Shown here: positions 51,562 to 60,875 of the stretch, in pieces
How the letters are laid out: each line of letters begins with the position of its first letter
Numbering within the stretch: position 1 is the first letter of the stretch
Source of the DNA: Liminaster sp017519885
GTDB lineage: Bacteria; Bacteroidota; Bacteroidia; Bacteroidales; UBA3663
Assembly: GCA_017519885.1 (NCBI GenBank)
Contig: JAFWRO010000021.1
Location: 1 to 64,000, forward strand
Direction: 5' to 3'
Length of the DNA: 64,000 nt
Program-made: the position numbers and the translations under genes
The notes under the pieces: model-generated
Told to the model about the DNA's origin: nothing
What the model saw: only the letters and a program-made list of their open reading frames with translations
The model's database searches: none

Positions 51562-52941
51562 ATGAATGAAGTCAATCTTATCATAATCGGAGCAGGCCCC
51601 GGAGGCTATGAGACGGCAGTCAAGGCGGCCAAGGCGGGTTTGAAGACAGTCATCATCGAAAAGGCTGCGTTGGGAGGAACCTGCCTCAATGCAGGGTGCA
51701 TCCCCACAAAGTGTCTTTGTCATTCGGCCGAAGTTCACGACGAAGTGCTTGCTGCAGGCTATGCTGACGCAGCAGTCGATATCGCTGCCCTTGTGGCACG
51801 CAAGGACAGTGTGGTCGAAAAGTTGCGTCAGGGTGTAGCTATGCTCATGAAGACGCCCGGCATCACTTTGGTCGAAGGCGAGGCTCGATTTGTCGATGCT
51901 CACACTGTGGTTGTTCGCAAAGCCGATGGGGAAGAGGAGCAGTTCGCGGCTCCCAATGTCATCATCGCTACGGGTAGCGTGACCAAGTTCCTGCCCATAC
52001 CCGGCGCTCATGCCCAGGGCGTCATCACTTCCACCGAAGCCCTCAACCTGACGACTTTGCCCAAGCGTCTTTGTATCATTGGCGGCGGCGTCATTGGTAT
52101 GGAGTTCGCCAGCATCTTCCGCAGCTTAGGCGTAGAGGTTGAGGTGGTGGAGTTTATGAAGGAGATCCTTCCCGCTTTCGACCGCGACATCGCCAAGCGC
52201 TTGCGCACCTCACTCAAGAAGCGTGGCATCGGTTTCCATGTGGGAGCTGCTGCCAAAGCCATCTTCGAAGGCGAGCCGATGCGTGTGGAATTTGAAGAGA
52301 AGGGCAAGCTTCAGTCGCTCGAATGCGACCTTGTGCTTATGGCCGTAGGCCGCGGCGCAAACCTCGAAGCCATCAACCTCGATGATATTGGCGTGGCATA
52401 CACCCGTCGTGGCATCACCGTCGATCAGGATATGCAGACCAACGTTCCCGGCGTCTATGCCATCGGCGACGTCAACGGCCTCTGCCAGCTCGCACATGCT
52501 GCCACCTTCCAGGGTTATTGCGCGCTCCATCACATCCTGTCTTCTTCCGTTCCTGACGCAACCACCGATGGCTGCGAGAACCCCTACCACGCCGCCCTCA
52601 CGGTCATTCCCGCCGCTGTCTTCACCACTCCCGAAGCGGCTATGGTGGGGCAGACTGAAGAGCAAATCACCGAGGCAGGGACAGAATACAAGGCACTCAA
52701 GTCTTTCTATCGCGCCAATGGCAAGGCACTCTCGATGGATGCCGACGATGGTCTCGTCAAGATTCTCGTTGCCCCCGATGGCAAGATTCTTGGTGCCCAC
52801 ATTCTCGGAGCTCATGCCAGCGACCTCATTCACGAAGTCACCGTCGTGATGCGCCAAGGTGGAACGATTCACGACATCGCTCACACCGTCCATGCCCATC
52901 CTTCATTGAGCGAAATCCTCTTGGCCGCTGCCGAAGCCTGA
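51562..52941 (+). CDS. lpdA: Dihydrolipoamide dehydrogenase (L-protein)
   Basis: A 459-residue FAD disulfide reductase. The redox pair is in GGTCLNAGCIPTKCL. The NAD-binding GGGVIGMEFASIFRSLGVEV, the second FAD segment VYAIGDVNGLCQLAHAA and the C-terminal HAHPSLSEILLAAAEA with the catalytic His-Glu pair are present. It reoxidises lipoyl-GcvH and completes the glycine cleavage set. It may also serve 2-oxoacid dehydrogenases, though none is nearby. Confidence 0.96.
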   Translation: MNEVNLIIIGAGPGGYETAVKAAKAGLKTVIIEKAALGGTCLNAGCIPTKCLCHSAEVHDEVLAAGYADAAVDIAALVARKDSVVEKLRQGVAMLMKTPGITLVEGEARFVDAHTVVVRKADGEEEQFAAPNVIIATGSVTKFLPIPGAHAQGVITSTEALNLTTLPKRLCIIGGGVIGMEFASIFRSLGVEVEVVEFMKEILPAFDRDIAKRLRTSLKKRGIGFHVGAAAKAIFEGEPMRVEFEEKGKLQSLECDLVLMAVGRGANLEAINLDDIGVAYTRRGITVDQDMQTNVPGVYAIGDVNGLCQLAHAATFQGYCALHHILSSSVPDATTDGCENPYHAALTVIPAAVFTTPEAAMVGQTEEQITEAGTEYKALKSFYRANGKALSMDADDGLVKILVAPDGKILGAHILGAHASDLIHEVTVVMRQGGTIHDIAHTVHAHPSLSEILLAAAEA

Positions 52942-52994
52942 TGCCTTTTTGACCGATTTTTGGCGAACATTAGGCCAAAATGATACCTCTATAA

Positions 52995-53031
52995 GATAAA
53001 AGTGCGACAAATTGTTTGCCGCACTTTTATC
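52995..53031 (+). terminator. Terminator after lpdA
   Basis: GATAAAAGTGCG (52995-53006) pairs with CGCACTTTTATC (53020-53031), followed by GTTTTAG. A strong 12-bp stem 53 bases after the lpdA stop codon. Confidence 0.85.
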
Positions 53032-53152
53032 GTTTTAGGGTGTTCGCTCTTCAAAATGTCACTGATTGGACGAAAATGTTGTGTTTTTATAGGTATTTTA
53101 TGCAAAAACGAGAAAAATCGCACTTTTTTTCGAAAAAAATCTGACAAAAATG

Positions 53153-53182
53153 TTTGGCGAATGAAAATAATGTATATCTTTG
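53153..53182 (+). promoter_or_regulatory. Promoter of the subtilase gene
   Basis: -33 TTTG at 53153-53156 and -7 TATCTTTG at 53175-53182, 18-bp spacer. Transcription from about 53189 excludes the in-frame ATG at 53154 and supports the start at 53229. Confidence 0.75.
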
Positions 53183-53228
53183 TGGCGTTTTTCGCACAAA
53201 TACATTACAACTTCTAATTTTTTCTAAC

Positions 53229-56200
53229 ATGAGAAAAGGTTTACTATTCGCTATTATGATGGCATCGGGTATGCTGTCATTTGGTCAGAGTGACATCAGT
53301 AACAAGTTGTCTATTTCAACCAAGATGTTCATTGACGAACGCGATGGAGCACTCGAAATGAAGCGCCATGCTGTATCAGAGAAGCAGCTCGGCCTTGACT
53401 TCGTTGGCAAGCGTATTCGCCCCAGTAAGAATGATGAACGAATTTATGCCGCCCCAGACACTATCGATGGCCACGTTTACATTTCGGCTTTCATCCGTAT
53501 GAAAAACAATGCCGATGTTAGGGATCTTGTCAACAAGGGTGTTCAGATTCAGAGCAGCTTCAATAACGGACTTTACACCGCCCTTATCCCAGTAGAAAGA
53601 ATTGAGGAAGTTGCAGGCCTCACCAACGTAAAGCGCATCAATGTGTCGATGCTGATGCATCCATTTACCAACAAGGCCCGTCAGGCAACCAATGTTGATG
53701 ATGCACTCACCAAGTCTGCCGATGCCGTTGCCCTCGGTCTCAGCAAGCAGTACGATGGTACGGGTGTCGTCCTTGGCGTGATTGATACAGGTATCGACTT
53801 CCAGCACATTGCATTCAAGGATGCCAGCGGCAACTCGCGTATCAAGCGCGCGTATGTATATAATGGTTCAAGTGCCAAGGAATATACATCTATTACCAGC
53901 AGCAGTCCTACCACCGACGACAAGAGCGAAGACCATGGTACACATACCAGTTCGACAGCAGGTGGTTCGAGCGTCATCGTCAGCGGCTCGAATGTTTCTG
54001 TCACTAACGACCATGCCAACGCCACTTACGGCGGTATGGCACCTGGTGCTGACCTTTACCTCGCAGGCATTAACGGTCTTTCGAGCACCTATATGGCCAA
54101 TGCATTCCAGAAGATCTGCGATTATGCCGATGCTCAGGGCAAGCCTGTGGTAATCAGCAACAGTTGGGGTTCTCAGTATGGTCCTCACGATGGTACCGGC
54201 GATTTTGCCGACATCACCGCACAGTATTTTGGTTCAAGCCATCCCAACCATGTTTGTCTCTTTGCTGCTTCCAACGATGGTGGCAAGTCGAAGGACGGAG
54301 AAGGTGGTGGATATCACGTAAGTGGTACTGCATCGAGCAGTAGCCCTCTCGGCTCTATCCTGCGTGCTGCTTCCTACAGCAACACCGATGCCGGATACTA
54401 CTACTATGGCATCATCGCCAACGCATGGTCTCGCTCCACGTTGAGCAGCGGTAGCCTTGCTTGCAAGATTTTCGTTCTTGACTCCAGCACAGGCGCTGTC
54501 AAGACTTCGGTCACCGTCACCCCAAGCACCAGCGGTGCTACGGTGAGCGGACTGTCGAGCTATTTCAGCGGAACACTTTATGCTTATAAGGATTACGTCA
54601 GCTCCAACAAGAGCCAGATTATGCTCTACACCTCTGGTCTCACCTCCAGAAGCTACACCACCACAACGAAGAACGGCAGCACCTATTATAAGAGCAAATA
54701 TACCTTGGCTGTGCAGTTCTATCCCACCAGCGGAAGCTGCACCATCGACGCTTGGGGAGGCAGCTACGGCTACTTCACCAATCACCTCTCGACCAGCGGC
54801 TATACATGGACCAATGGTTCGGATGACATGTGTGTAAGTGACGAGGCCACTGATCCCAATGTCATCTCCATCGGCGCATACGTAACCGCCAATACATGGA
54901 AAGCCGCCAGTGGCTCTTCCTATAGCATGAGTGACGTTTATACTGTCGGTGATATCGCCTATTTCTCCAGCTACGCTACCGCCAACCAGAGCCCCACAGG
55001 CATTCAGTATCCATGGATCACGGCTCCTGGTGCCCGCCTTGCAGCCGGTGTGAACCACTACCATACAGCCAGTGTCGATGACTACAGCTACTATGGAAGC
55101 GACTTCAGCAGCGACCTCGTGGTCAACAGTTCGTCCTATCCTTATGCTATGATGGAGGGTACTTCGATGGCTACTCCCGTGGCAGCCGGTATCGTTGCCC
55201 TTTGGCTCCAGGCAGCCAAGGAGTCCGGACAGTCGCTCACCAGCAGTGACATCAAGAACATCATGAAGCAGACGGCTATCAAGGACAGCTATACGACCTC
55301 TGGCGCCAATGCCTCGCATTTCGGCAATGGTAAGATCAATGCTCTTGCTGGTCTCCAGCAGATTCTTGGTTCTACTCCTGGAACTGTAGTAACTACCCCT
55401 GTCATCACTGCCAGCGCTTCGTCACTTGCTTTCTCGGGCACCGTCGGCCAGACCTACACCAAGACCTTCACCGTCACTGGTACTGATCTTGAGGGCGCAG
55501 TTTCTGCCACCATTAGCGGTTCGAGCAGCTACACCGTTTCGCCAAGCTCCATCAGCAAGGCTAACGCAACATCTGGTGCCACTGTCACCGTCACTTATGC
55601 TCCAACGGCAGCAGGCAACACTTCGGCCACCCTTACCCTCGCCAGCAGCAATGCACAGAGCGTAACCATCAGCCTAAGTGGTTCGGCTGAAGCAGCTCCT
55701 GTTCCTGTCATCACCGCCAGTGCTTCCAGCCTGTCGTTCTCTGCTAATGCAGGTGAGACACAGACCAAGTCAATCACCGTCAGCGGCAGCAACCTCAGCG
55801 GAGCCATCACCGTGGCTGTCAGCGGTTCGGCATTCTCGGCCAACACCACCAGCATCTCCACTACTCAGGCAGCTTCGGGCAAGGCCGTCAACGTGACCTT
55901 CACCGCTCCTTCTACTGCAGGTTCTTACACTGGAACCCTTACTCTCACCAGCGCTTCGGCTGCCACCGTCACAGTGGCTCTCTCTGGTACTTCGGTAGCA
56001 CAGCAGGTCGATCCTGATCCTCAGCCAACTACCACCAAGGAAGTCTATAAGCTCGTCAGCAGCGTTACTTCGGGCAAGCAGTATGTGATTGTAAACAAGA
56101 ATGCCGCTGGTTCAGCCAATGCCGTTACCACCAATTCCAGCCACACTGTTACCAGCAGTTCAGTCAACATCGTGAGCGGCAACGACGGCAGTGGTAACAC

Positions 56201-57626
56201 CATCAAGTACATCGAGGAGCCCAGCTCGTATGCAGTTTGGACCTGCAGCACCAGCAGCTCCAGCAAGCGATTCAAGAATGGAAGCTATTACCTCTATCAC
56301 AGCAATAACAAGCTGTCGATGAGCACTTCGACCAGCAAGGCTAACTGGACTGTCGGCTCGAATGCTGCATCGCTCTACTATTCAAGCGGTGGCTACAAGT
56401 ACCTCGCTTACAGCAGCGGTTGGACTATTGCATCAAGCTCTTCTTCTGTTTACTTCTTCGAGAAGACCACCATCACCGTGCCAGGTGAAGACCCCGTGGT
56501 AACTCCCGATCCCGTACTGAATGTATCAAGCTCAGCTCTTAGCTTCAGCACCGAGGAAGGCACTCCTGTCAGCCAGACCTTCACAGTCAGCGGTACCGAC
56601 CTCACCTCGAGTGTCAGCGTACGTCTCACCGACTACAATGGTGTCTATGCCGTTAGTCCTTCGACCATTACCGCTGCTTCGGCTATGGCAGGTGCTACCG
56701 TCACTGTTACCTTCAGTCCTGAGGCAGCCGGCAGCTACAGTGGCAGCATCGCACTCACCAGTGGTAGCGCTTCGGCCAGCGTAGAACTTTCGGGTACTGC
56801 AACCGCAGCTCCTGTGGTAGAAGATCCTGAGGAAGAGCCTGCAGGTGGAACAGCCTCCGACTCTTATCTCAACCTCCACAAGTACAGCACCATCGACGAT
56901 GCCGGCTACAGTGGCGTGAAGAACTTCTACACCTATTCGGAGAAGTCCGATGGTTCGGCATGGCTCACCCTTGCACCTTACGGCGCATACTATTCGAGCA
57001 GCTACCAGGGTTGGCTCACCTACAGCAGCAACAGTTCGACAAGCACAACATGGAGTGCATACGATGTCTTCCAAGGCAGTTCGGCATACTTCGAAACAAC
57101 CACCAGCTGGTGGGGAGGCACAAGCTCTTCGGCACGTGCCGTCACCTCAAGCTCGAACGGCACAGCTACCCAGACCTACTACGTAAGCAACCTCACTGCT
57201 GTCAAGGTTTATGGCTACAATCCTCGTTCAAGCAGCAACACCACCGTCAGCGTCTATGAATGCTCCGTATCGTCCAACGGTTCTATCAGCGCATCCTCTA
57301 CAGCCGTGACTTCAGCTTCGTATAGCACCTCTTACAAGAGCTTCATCATCACGCTCAATAACCTCGATGCCAGCAAGGTCTATAAGGTTGTGGTAAGCTT
57401 CAAGAGAACCTACTTCTACGAGATCGCCTTCCAGACTACTCAGTCATCTTGGGCTAACAGCACCAACCATGGCGATATGGGCACCGTAGGCATCAGCACG
57501 ATGAATGCCGATGAGCAGAGTGAGACTCGCATCTTCACCATCAACGGTCAGTATGTGGGCAACGACATCCAGTCGCTCGACAAGGGTATGTACATCATCG
57601 ATGGCAAGAAGGTGATGATCAAATAA
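53229..57626 (+). CDS. Large secreted S8 subtilisin-family protease with beta-sandwich repeats
   Basis: A 1465-residue exported protease. The start at 53229 gives the signal peptide MRKGLLFAIMMASGMLSFG; a longer frame would begin within the promoter. After a pro-region of about 120 residues the catalytic triad appears: Asp in GVIDTGIDFQHIAF, His in EDHGTHTSSTAGG, Ser in MMEGTSMATPVAAGIVALW, with the oxyanion Asn in AASNDGG. An insertion of roughly 200 residues lies between His and Ser. Beyond it are three Ser/Thr-rich beta-sandwich repeats (each opening like ITASASSLAFSGTVGQT) and more beta domains. The C-terminus (DKGMYIIDGKKVMIK) is a secretion-type tail. Likely cell-surface or released. 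Confidence 0.93.
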   Translation: MRKGLLFAIMMASGMLSFGQSDISNKLSISTKMFIDERDGALEMKRHAVSEKQLGLDFVGKRIRPSKNDERIYAAPDTIDGHVYISAFIRMKNNADVRDLVNKGVQIQSSFNNGLYTALIPVERIEEVAGLTNVKRINVSMLMHPFTNKARQATNVDDALTKSADAVALGLSKQYDGTGVVLGVIDTGIDFQHIAFKDASGNSRIKRAYVYNGSSAKEYTSITSSSPTTDDKSEDHGTHTSSTAGGSSVIVSGSNVSVTNDHANATYGGMAPGADLYLAGINGLSSTYMANAFQKICDYADAQGKPVVISNSWGSQYGPHDGTGDFADITAQYFGSSHPNHVCLFAASNDGGKSKDGEGGGYHVSGTASSSSPLGSILRAASYSNTDAGYYYYGIIANAWSRSTLSSGSLACKIFVLDSSTGAVKTSVTVTPSTSGATVSGLSSYFSGTLYAYKDYVSSNKSQIMLYTSGLTSRSYTTTTKNGSTYYKSKYTLAVQFYPTSGSCTIDAWGGSYGYFTNHLSTSGYTWTNGSDDMCVSDEATDPNVISIGAYVTANTWKAASGSSYSMSDVYTVGDIAYFSSYATANQSPTGIQYPWITAPGARLAAGVNHYHTASVDDYSYYGSDFSSDLVVNSSSYPYAMMEGTSMATPVAAGIVALWLQAAKESGQSLTSSDIKNIMKQTAIKDSYTTSGANASHFGNGKINALAGLQQILGSTPGTVVTTPVITASASSLAFSGTVGQTYTKTFTVTGTDLEGAVSATISGSSSYTVSPSSISKANATSGATVTVTYAPTAAGNTSATLTLASSNAQSVTISLSGSAEAAPVPVITASASSLSFSANAGETQTKSITVSGSNLSGAITVAVSGSAFSANTTSISTTQAASGKAVNVTFTAPSTAGSYTGTLTLTSASAATVTVALSGTSVAQQVDPDPQPTTTKEVYKLVSSVTSGKQYVIVNKNAAGSANAVTTNSSHTVTSSSVNIVSGNDGSGNTIKYIEEPSSYAVWTCSTSSSSKRFKNGSYYLYHSNNKLSMSTSTSKANWTVGSNAASLYYSSGGYKYLAYSSGWTIASSSSSVYFFEKTTITVPGEDPVVTPDPVLNVSSSALSFSTEEGTPVSQTFTVSGTDLTSSVSVRLTDYNGVYAVSPSTITAASAMAGATVTVTFSPEAAGSYSGSIALTSGSASASVELSGTATAAPVVEDPEEEPAGGTASDSYLNLHKYSTIDDAGYSGVKNFYTYSEKSDGSAWLTLAPYGAYYSSSYQGWLTYSSNSSTSTTWSAYDVFQGSSAYFETTTSWWGGTSSSARAVTSSSNGTATQTYYVSNLTAVKVYGYNPRSSSNTTVSVYECSVSSNGSISASSTAVTSASYSTSYKSFIITLNNLDASKVYKVVVSFKRTYFYEIAFQTTQSSWANSTNHGDMGTVGISTMNADEQSETRIFTINGQYVGNDIQSLDKGMYIIDGKKVMIK

Positions 57627-57654
57627 TCTGCACAAGTTCCCGTAATTATATTTG

Positions 57655-57702
57655 AAAAAGGGCGTGCCAAAAGTCTTTCCCGACTTGGCACGCCCTTTTT
57701 AT
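57655..57702 (+). terminator. Terminator after the subtilase
   Basis: GGGCGTGCCAA (57660-57670) pairs with TTGGCACGCCC (57685-57695), preceded by AAAAA and followed by TTTTTATT. A perfect 11-bp stem, active in both directions. Confidence 0.9.
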
Positions 57703-57703
57703 T

Positions 57704-58068
57704 GCACTCTGACGGCCGACAGAGTGCTTTCTCTAAAAGGAGAATACCCAATCCTGGCCAAGAATGGTCATGCCGCGATAGGATATAGTACTCTGACGGC
57801 TGACAGAGTGCTTTCTCCGAAATGAGAATACCCAATCCTGGCCGAAAAAGGACATGCCGCGAAAGGATAGAGCACTCTGACGGGCGACAGAGTGCTTGCT
57901 CCGAACGGAGCATACCCAATCTTGGCCAAAAAAGGACATGCCGCGAAAGGATAGAGCACTCTGACGGGCGACAGAGTGCTTGCTCCGAACGGAGCATACC
58001 CAATCTTGGCCGAAAAAGGACATGCCGCGATAGGATGGAGCACTCTGACGGGCGACAGAGTGCTTGCT
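57704..58068. repeat. 84-bp tandem repeat array, each unit with two hairpins
   Basis: Units start at 57704, 57788, 57872, 57956 and 58040, spaced exactly 84 bp; the fifth is cut after about 29 bases. Each begins with a stem of GCACTCTG and CAGAGTGC. A second stem, GCTCCG/CGGAGC in units 3 and 4, reads TTCTC/GAGAA in units 1 and 2, so both arms change together. Units 3 and 4 are almost identical and unit 1 is the most diverged. Because 84 is a multiple of 3, several frames stay open on both strands as 28-residue repeats; I do not call any of them a gene. Confidence 0.9.
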
Positions 58069-58080
58069 GCTATAAGAAAA

Positions 58081-58106
58081 AGCACTATCCCGCGCGAGAT
58101 AGTGCT
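58081..58106 (-). terminator. Terminator after recN
   Basis: AGCACTATC (58081-58089) pairs with GATAGTGCT (58098-58106). On the minus strand it is followed by TTTTTCTTATAG. It lies 24 bases past the recN stop codon. Confidence 0.8.
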
Positions 58107-58130
58107 AGATGATGGAAAAGACGAGAAATA

Positions 58131-59789
58131 TTATTCCGCGATAAGCGTGCGAGCATTGGCGAGGGCTTCGGGAGTGATATCGGAACCGCTGAGCATGCGG
58201 GCGATCTCGCGGATGCGCTGCTCGGCGGTGAGCTGCTCGATGTGGGTGATGGTCTGCTCGTCGGTGTCGGCCTTGAAGACGCGGAAGTGCTGGTTGCCCT
58301 TGCCTGCCACCTGCGGGAGGTGGGTGATGGTGATGACCTGCAGATGACGGGAGAGCTCCTTCATGACGCTGCCCATGCGGTCGGCGATGTCGCCCGAGAC
58401 GCCGGTGTCGATCTCGTCGAAGATGATGGTGGGCAAGGTGCGTGCCGATGCCACCAGGCTCTTGATGCCGAGCATGAGGCGGCTGATCTCACCGCCCGAT
58501 GCCACTTCGCCTGCTGGACGGAGTGGCTGGTTCTTGTTGGCGGAGAAGAGGAACTCGAGGGAGTCCGACCCCGAAGGGGAGAGAGAGTCTAGGGGGGTGA
58601 TGGAGACTTGGAAGCGGAGGTTGGGCATGCCGAGGTAGGTGACACGGGCGATGAGGTTCTTTTGGAGTTGTTGGGCGGCCTGCTTGCGGGTGTCGGTGAG
58701 GATGGCGGCGAGACGGGTGGCTTCGGCGGCGAGGCGCTTGACCTGCTGTTCGAGTTCGAGGATCTCCTCGTCGCTGTTGTCGATGTGCTGGATGCGCTCG
58801 AAGAGCTCGTCGCGCAACTGGATGAGTTCCTCTACCGAGGACTTGCCGTGCTTCTTCTGCAGCGAATAGAGGAGGCTGAGACGTTCCTCGACCTGCTCGA
58901 GGCGCTGCGGGTCGTAGTTGACTTCCTCGGAGCGGCTGTCCACCTCGTCGGCAATGTCCTTGAGGTCGATGTAGTCGCTTTCGAGACGCTGGGCTATTTC
59001 GGCTATGTCGGGATAGATGCGGCTCAGTTCGTGGGCCTTCTGCGAAATGCTTTTGAGCATCTGCACCACGGCGTCGCCTTCGCCATCGAGACCTTCGTGC
59101 ATCTGACAGAGGCACGACTTGATGTCCTCGGCATGGCTGAGCAGTTCCTGTTCGGCTTCGAGTTCCTCCTGTTCGCCTTCGACGAGGTTAGCATCGTCGA
59201 GCTGCGAGAACTGGAAACGTATGTAGTCGGCTTCCTGGGCGTCGCGTTCGGCCTGGGCACGGAGGGCTTTGAGCTTTGAGTCGTGAGCCTTGAGCTGGTC
59301 GTAGGCGGCACGGTAGCTGGCATATTCGGCCTGGTTGTGGGCGAGGGCATCGACGACGGAGAGCTGGAAGGCATCCTGCCCGAGCAGGAGGTTCTGATGC
59401 TGCGAATGGATGTCGATGAGGTGGCTGCCGAGCTCGCGCAACAGGGGCAGCTGCACGGGCGTGTCGTTGACGAAGGCACGGCTCTTGCCTGTGGCGTAGA
59501 TCTCGCGTCGGATGATGGTGGCGCTGGCGTCGTACTCGAGGTCGTTCTGGGCAAAGAAGGCTTCGAGGTCATAGGCGGAGATGTCGAACTGTGCCTCGAT
59601 GACGCACTTGCCGGCTCCGCTGCGCACGGCCTTGGCATCGGCTCGCTGGCCGAGGATGAGACCGAGGGCGCCCATGATGATGGACTTACCGGCGCCTGTC
59701 TCGCCGGTGATGACGGTGAGGCCCTGGCCCGGACGGAACTCGAGATGATCGATGAGGGCGTAGTTCTCGATAGTCAGGAATTGTAGCAT
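58131..59789 (-). CDS. recN: DNA repair protein RecN
   Basis: A 552-residue SMC-like ATPase for double-strand-break repair. Walker A is VITGETGAGKSIIMGAL, the long coiled coil spans about residues 150-370, the signature is ASGGEISRLMLGIKSLV, and Walker B is IIFDEIDTGVSGDIA. All are intact. It follows DUF4835 with a 6-base gap at the end of the dnaN-exonuclease-DUF4835-recN cluster. Confidence 0.96.
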   Translation of the reverse strand: MLQFLTIENYALIDHLEFRPGQGLTVITGETGAGKSIIMGALGLILGQRADAKAVRSGAGKCVIEAQFDISAYDLEAFFAQNDLEYDASATIIRREIYATGKSRAFVNDTPVQLPLLRELGSHLIDIHSQHQNLLLGQDAFQLSVVDALAHNQAEYASYRAAYDQLKAHDSKLKALRAQAERDAQEADYIRFQFSQLDDANLVEGEQEELEAEQELLSHAEDIKSCLCQMHEGLDGEGDAVVQMLKSISQKAHELSRIYPDIAEIAQRLESDYIDLKDIADEVDSRSEEVNYDPQRLEQVEERLSLLYSLQKKHGKSSVEELIQLRDELFERIQHIDNSDEEILELEQQVKRLAAEATRLAAILTDTRKQAAQQLQKNLIARVTYLGMPNLRFQVSITPLDSLSPSGSDSLEFLFSANKNQPLRPAGEVASGGEISRLMLGIKSLVASARTLPTIIFDEIDTGVSGDIADRMGSVMKELSRHLQVITITHLPQVAGKGNQHFRVFKADTDEQTITHIEQLTAEQRIREIARMLSGSDITPEALANARTLIAE

Positions 59790-59795
59790 ATCTTT

Positions 59796-60725
59796 TTATT
59801 CCTTATATTCTTCCTTGATGGGAGCGAGTTGACGAGAGTAGGTGGGGAAGAGGTCGGTGAGCTTGTCGTGAATGGATTTCTTCTCGGACATAGGAGCCTC
59901 GCTGTAGATGTTGACGAGTTCGTCGAGCTTGGCGTTGATGAAAAGGGAGAGAAGCGGGGTCATAGCATCGGCTGAGCGCACGGTGGCGAGCTGCTCGAAG
60001 GATGCGGAGATCTGTGAGCGTCCCTTGTCGACAGATTGTGCCATCTGGTCGAGGCCTTGGCGATGGTAGGTGTACCAAAGTTCGCGGAAGGGCTGCTGAT
60101 TGGGGTCGAGGAGGGCGGTGATGAGGGCGTGGCGGTTGGTCTTCGAGTCGAAGGCCTTCCAACCATTGCTGTCGGACGACTGCATCTGGCTGACAATGCT
60201 CTCGCACTTGCGCAGATACTGTTCGCCACCCATGCTGCTGAACGAGTCGAAGTCGAGGCCGAGGACGAGATAGACGTAGTAGGCGATGGTGGCGATGAGT
60301 TCGTTGTCGAGGTTGAATTCGTTGTAGGTGAGGTTCTCGCCTTCCTGATAGGGCAAGGTGACGACGTCGTCGCGCCAGTTGATGAGGATGGTCTGATAGG
60401 TGGCGTTATAGACGGGTCGGCGTGCCTGGACGGTGATGGAGACCTTATAGACATCGGACTGCACGACCTCGTTTATGGTGAGGGCAAAGGTGCAGGTGAT
60501 CTTCTCGACGGTGGAGAACTGTGCGCCCGTCCACTGCTGGCCGTTGATGAACTCTTCGAGGCTCTGCTTGAGGGTCTCGAAGCGCGGACGCAGCGATGCA
60601 TCGATCTGCTGTGTGTTGATGGTCACCGTGGCATTGAGCTCCTGGGCGTAGCTTCTCACTGATCCTCCCCAAAAGAGAAGGAGCACGAAGATGCCGATAA
60701 TCCTATAAAGTGGTTTCATTTTCAT
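59796..60725 (-). CDS. DUF4835 protein (PorD-type, linked to type IX secretion)
   Basis: A 309-residue periplasmic or envelope protein of the DUF4835 family. The signal peptide is MKPLYRIIGIFVLLLFWGGS, starting at Met1 or Met3. ELNATVTINTQQIDASLRPR and QEGENLTYNEFNLDNELIAT are family-typical. The name PorD, used for this family in type IX secretion annotations, is from memory. The role here is inferred, but it agrees with the secretion-type tails of nearby exported proteins. Its usual neighbour in this cluster, coaBC, is not present upstream. Confidence 0.85.
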   Translation of the reverse strand: MKMKPLYRIIGIFVLLLFWGGSVRSYAQELNATVTINTQQIDASLRPRFETLKQSLEEFINGQQWTGAQFSTVEKITCTFALTINEVVQSDVYKVSITVQARRPVYNATYQTILINWRDDVVTLPYQEGENLTYNEFNLDNELIATIAYYVYLVLGLDFDSFSSMGGEQYLRKCESIVSQMQSSDSNGWKAFDSKTNRHALITALLDPNQQPFRELWYTYHRQGLDQMAQSVDKGRSQISASFEQLATVRSADAMTPLLSLFINAKLDELVNIYSEAPMSEKKSIHDKLTDLFPTYSRQLAPIKEEYKE

Positions 60726-60791
60726 ATCTCACACAGAAATCGCGGAAATGTTTTGTTGGGGCGGGCTTTATAGTGACTTATGTTTTATTTT

Positions 60792-60869
60792 CACACAGAA
60801 CTCACGGAAAACACAGAAAAACAAATATCTTGACCTTACCCTTTCTGTGAGTTCCGTGAGTTTTGTGTG
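60792..60869. repeat. 9-bp CACACAGAA repeats in two inverted arms
   Basis: Left arm units at 60792, 60801 and 60810 (CACACAGAA, CTCACGGAA, AACACAGAA). Right arm 60843-60869 is the reverse complement with units TTCTGTGAG, TTCCGTGAG and TTTTGTGTG. The arms are symmetric about 60830.5. Two further units (CACACAGAA, ATCGCGGAA) lie at 60730-60747. The element fills the gap between the exonuclease and DUF4835 genes. Confidence 0.85.
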
Positions 60870-60875
60870 GCCTTT

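Noticed and set aside
57704..58068. CRISPR array
   Set aside because: The whole 84-bp unit is repeated with no variable spacers, and no cas genes are seen.
57548..58112. Several open frames with 28-residue repeats in the 84-bp array
   Set aside because: They occur in at least four frames on both strands only because 84 is divisible by 3, and unit changes preserve stems rather than any one reading frame.
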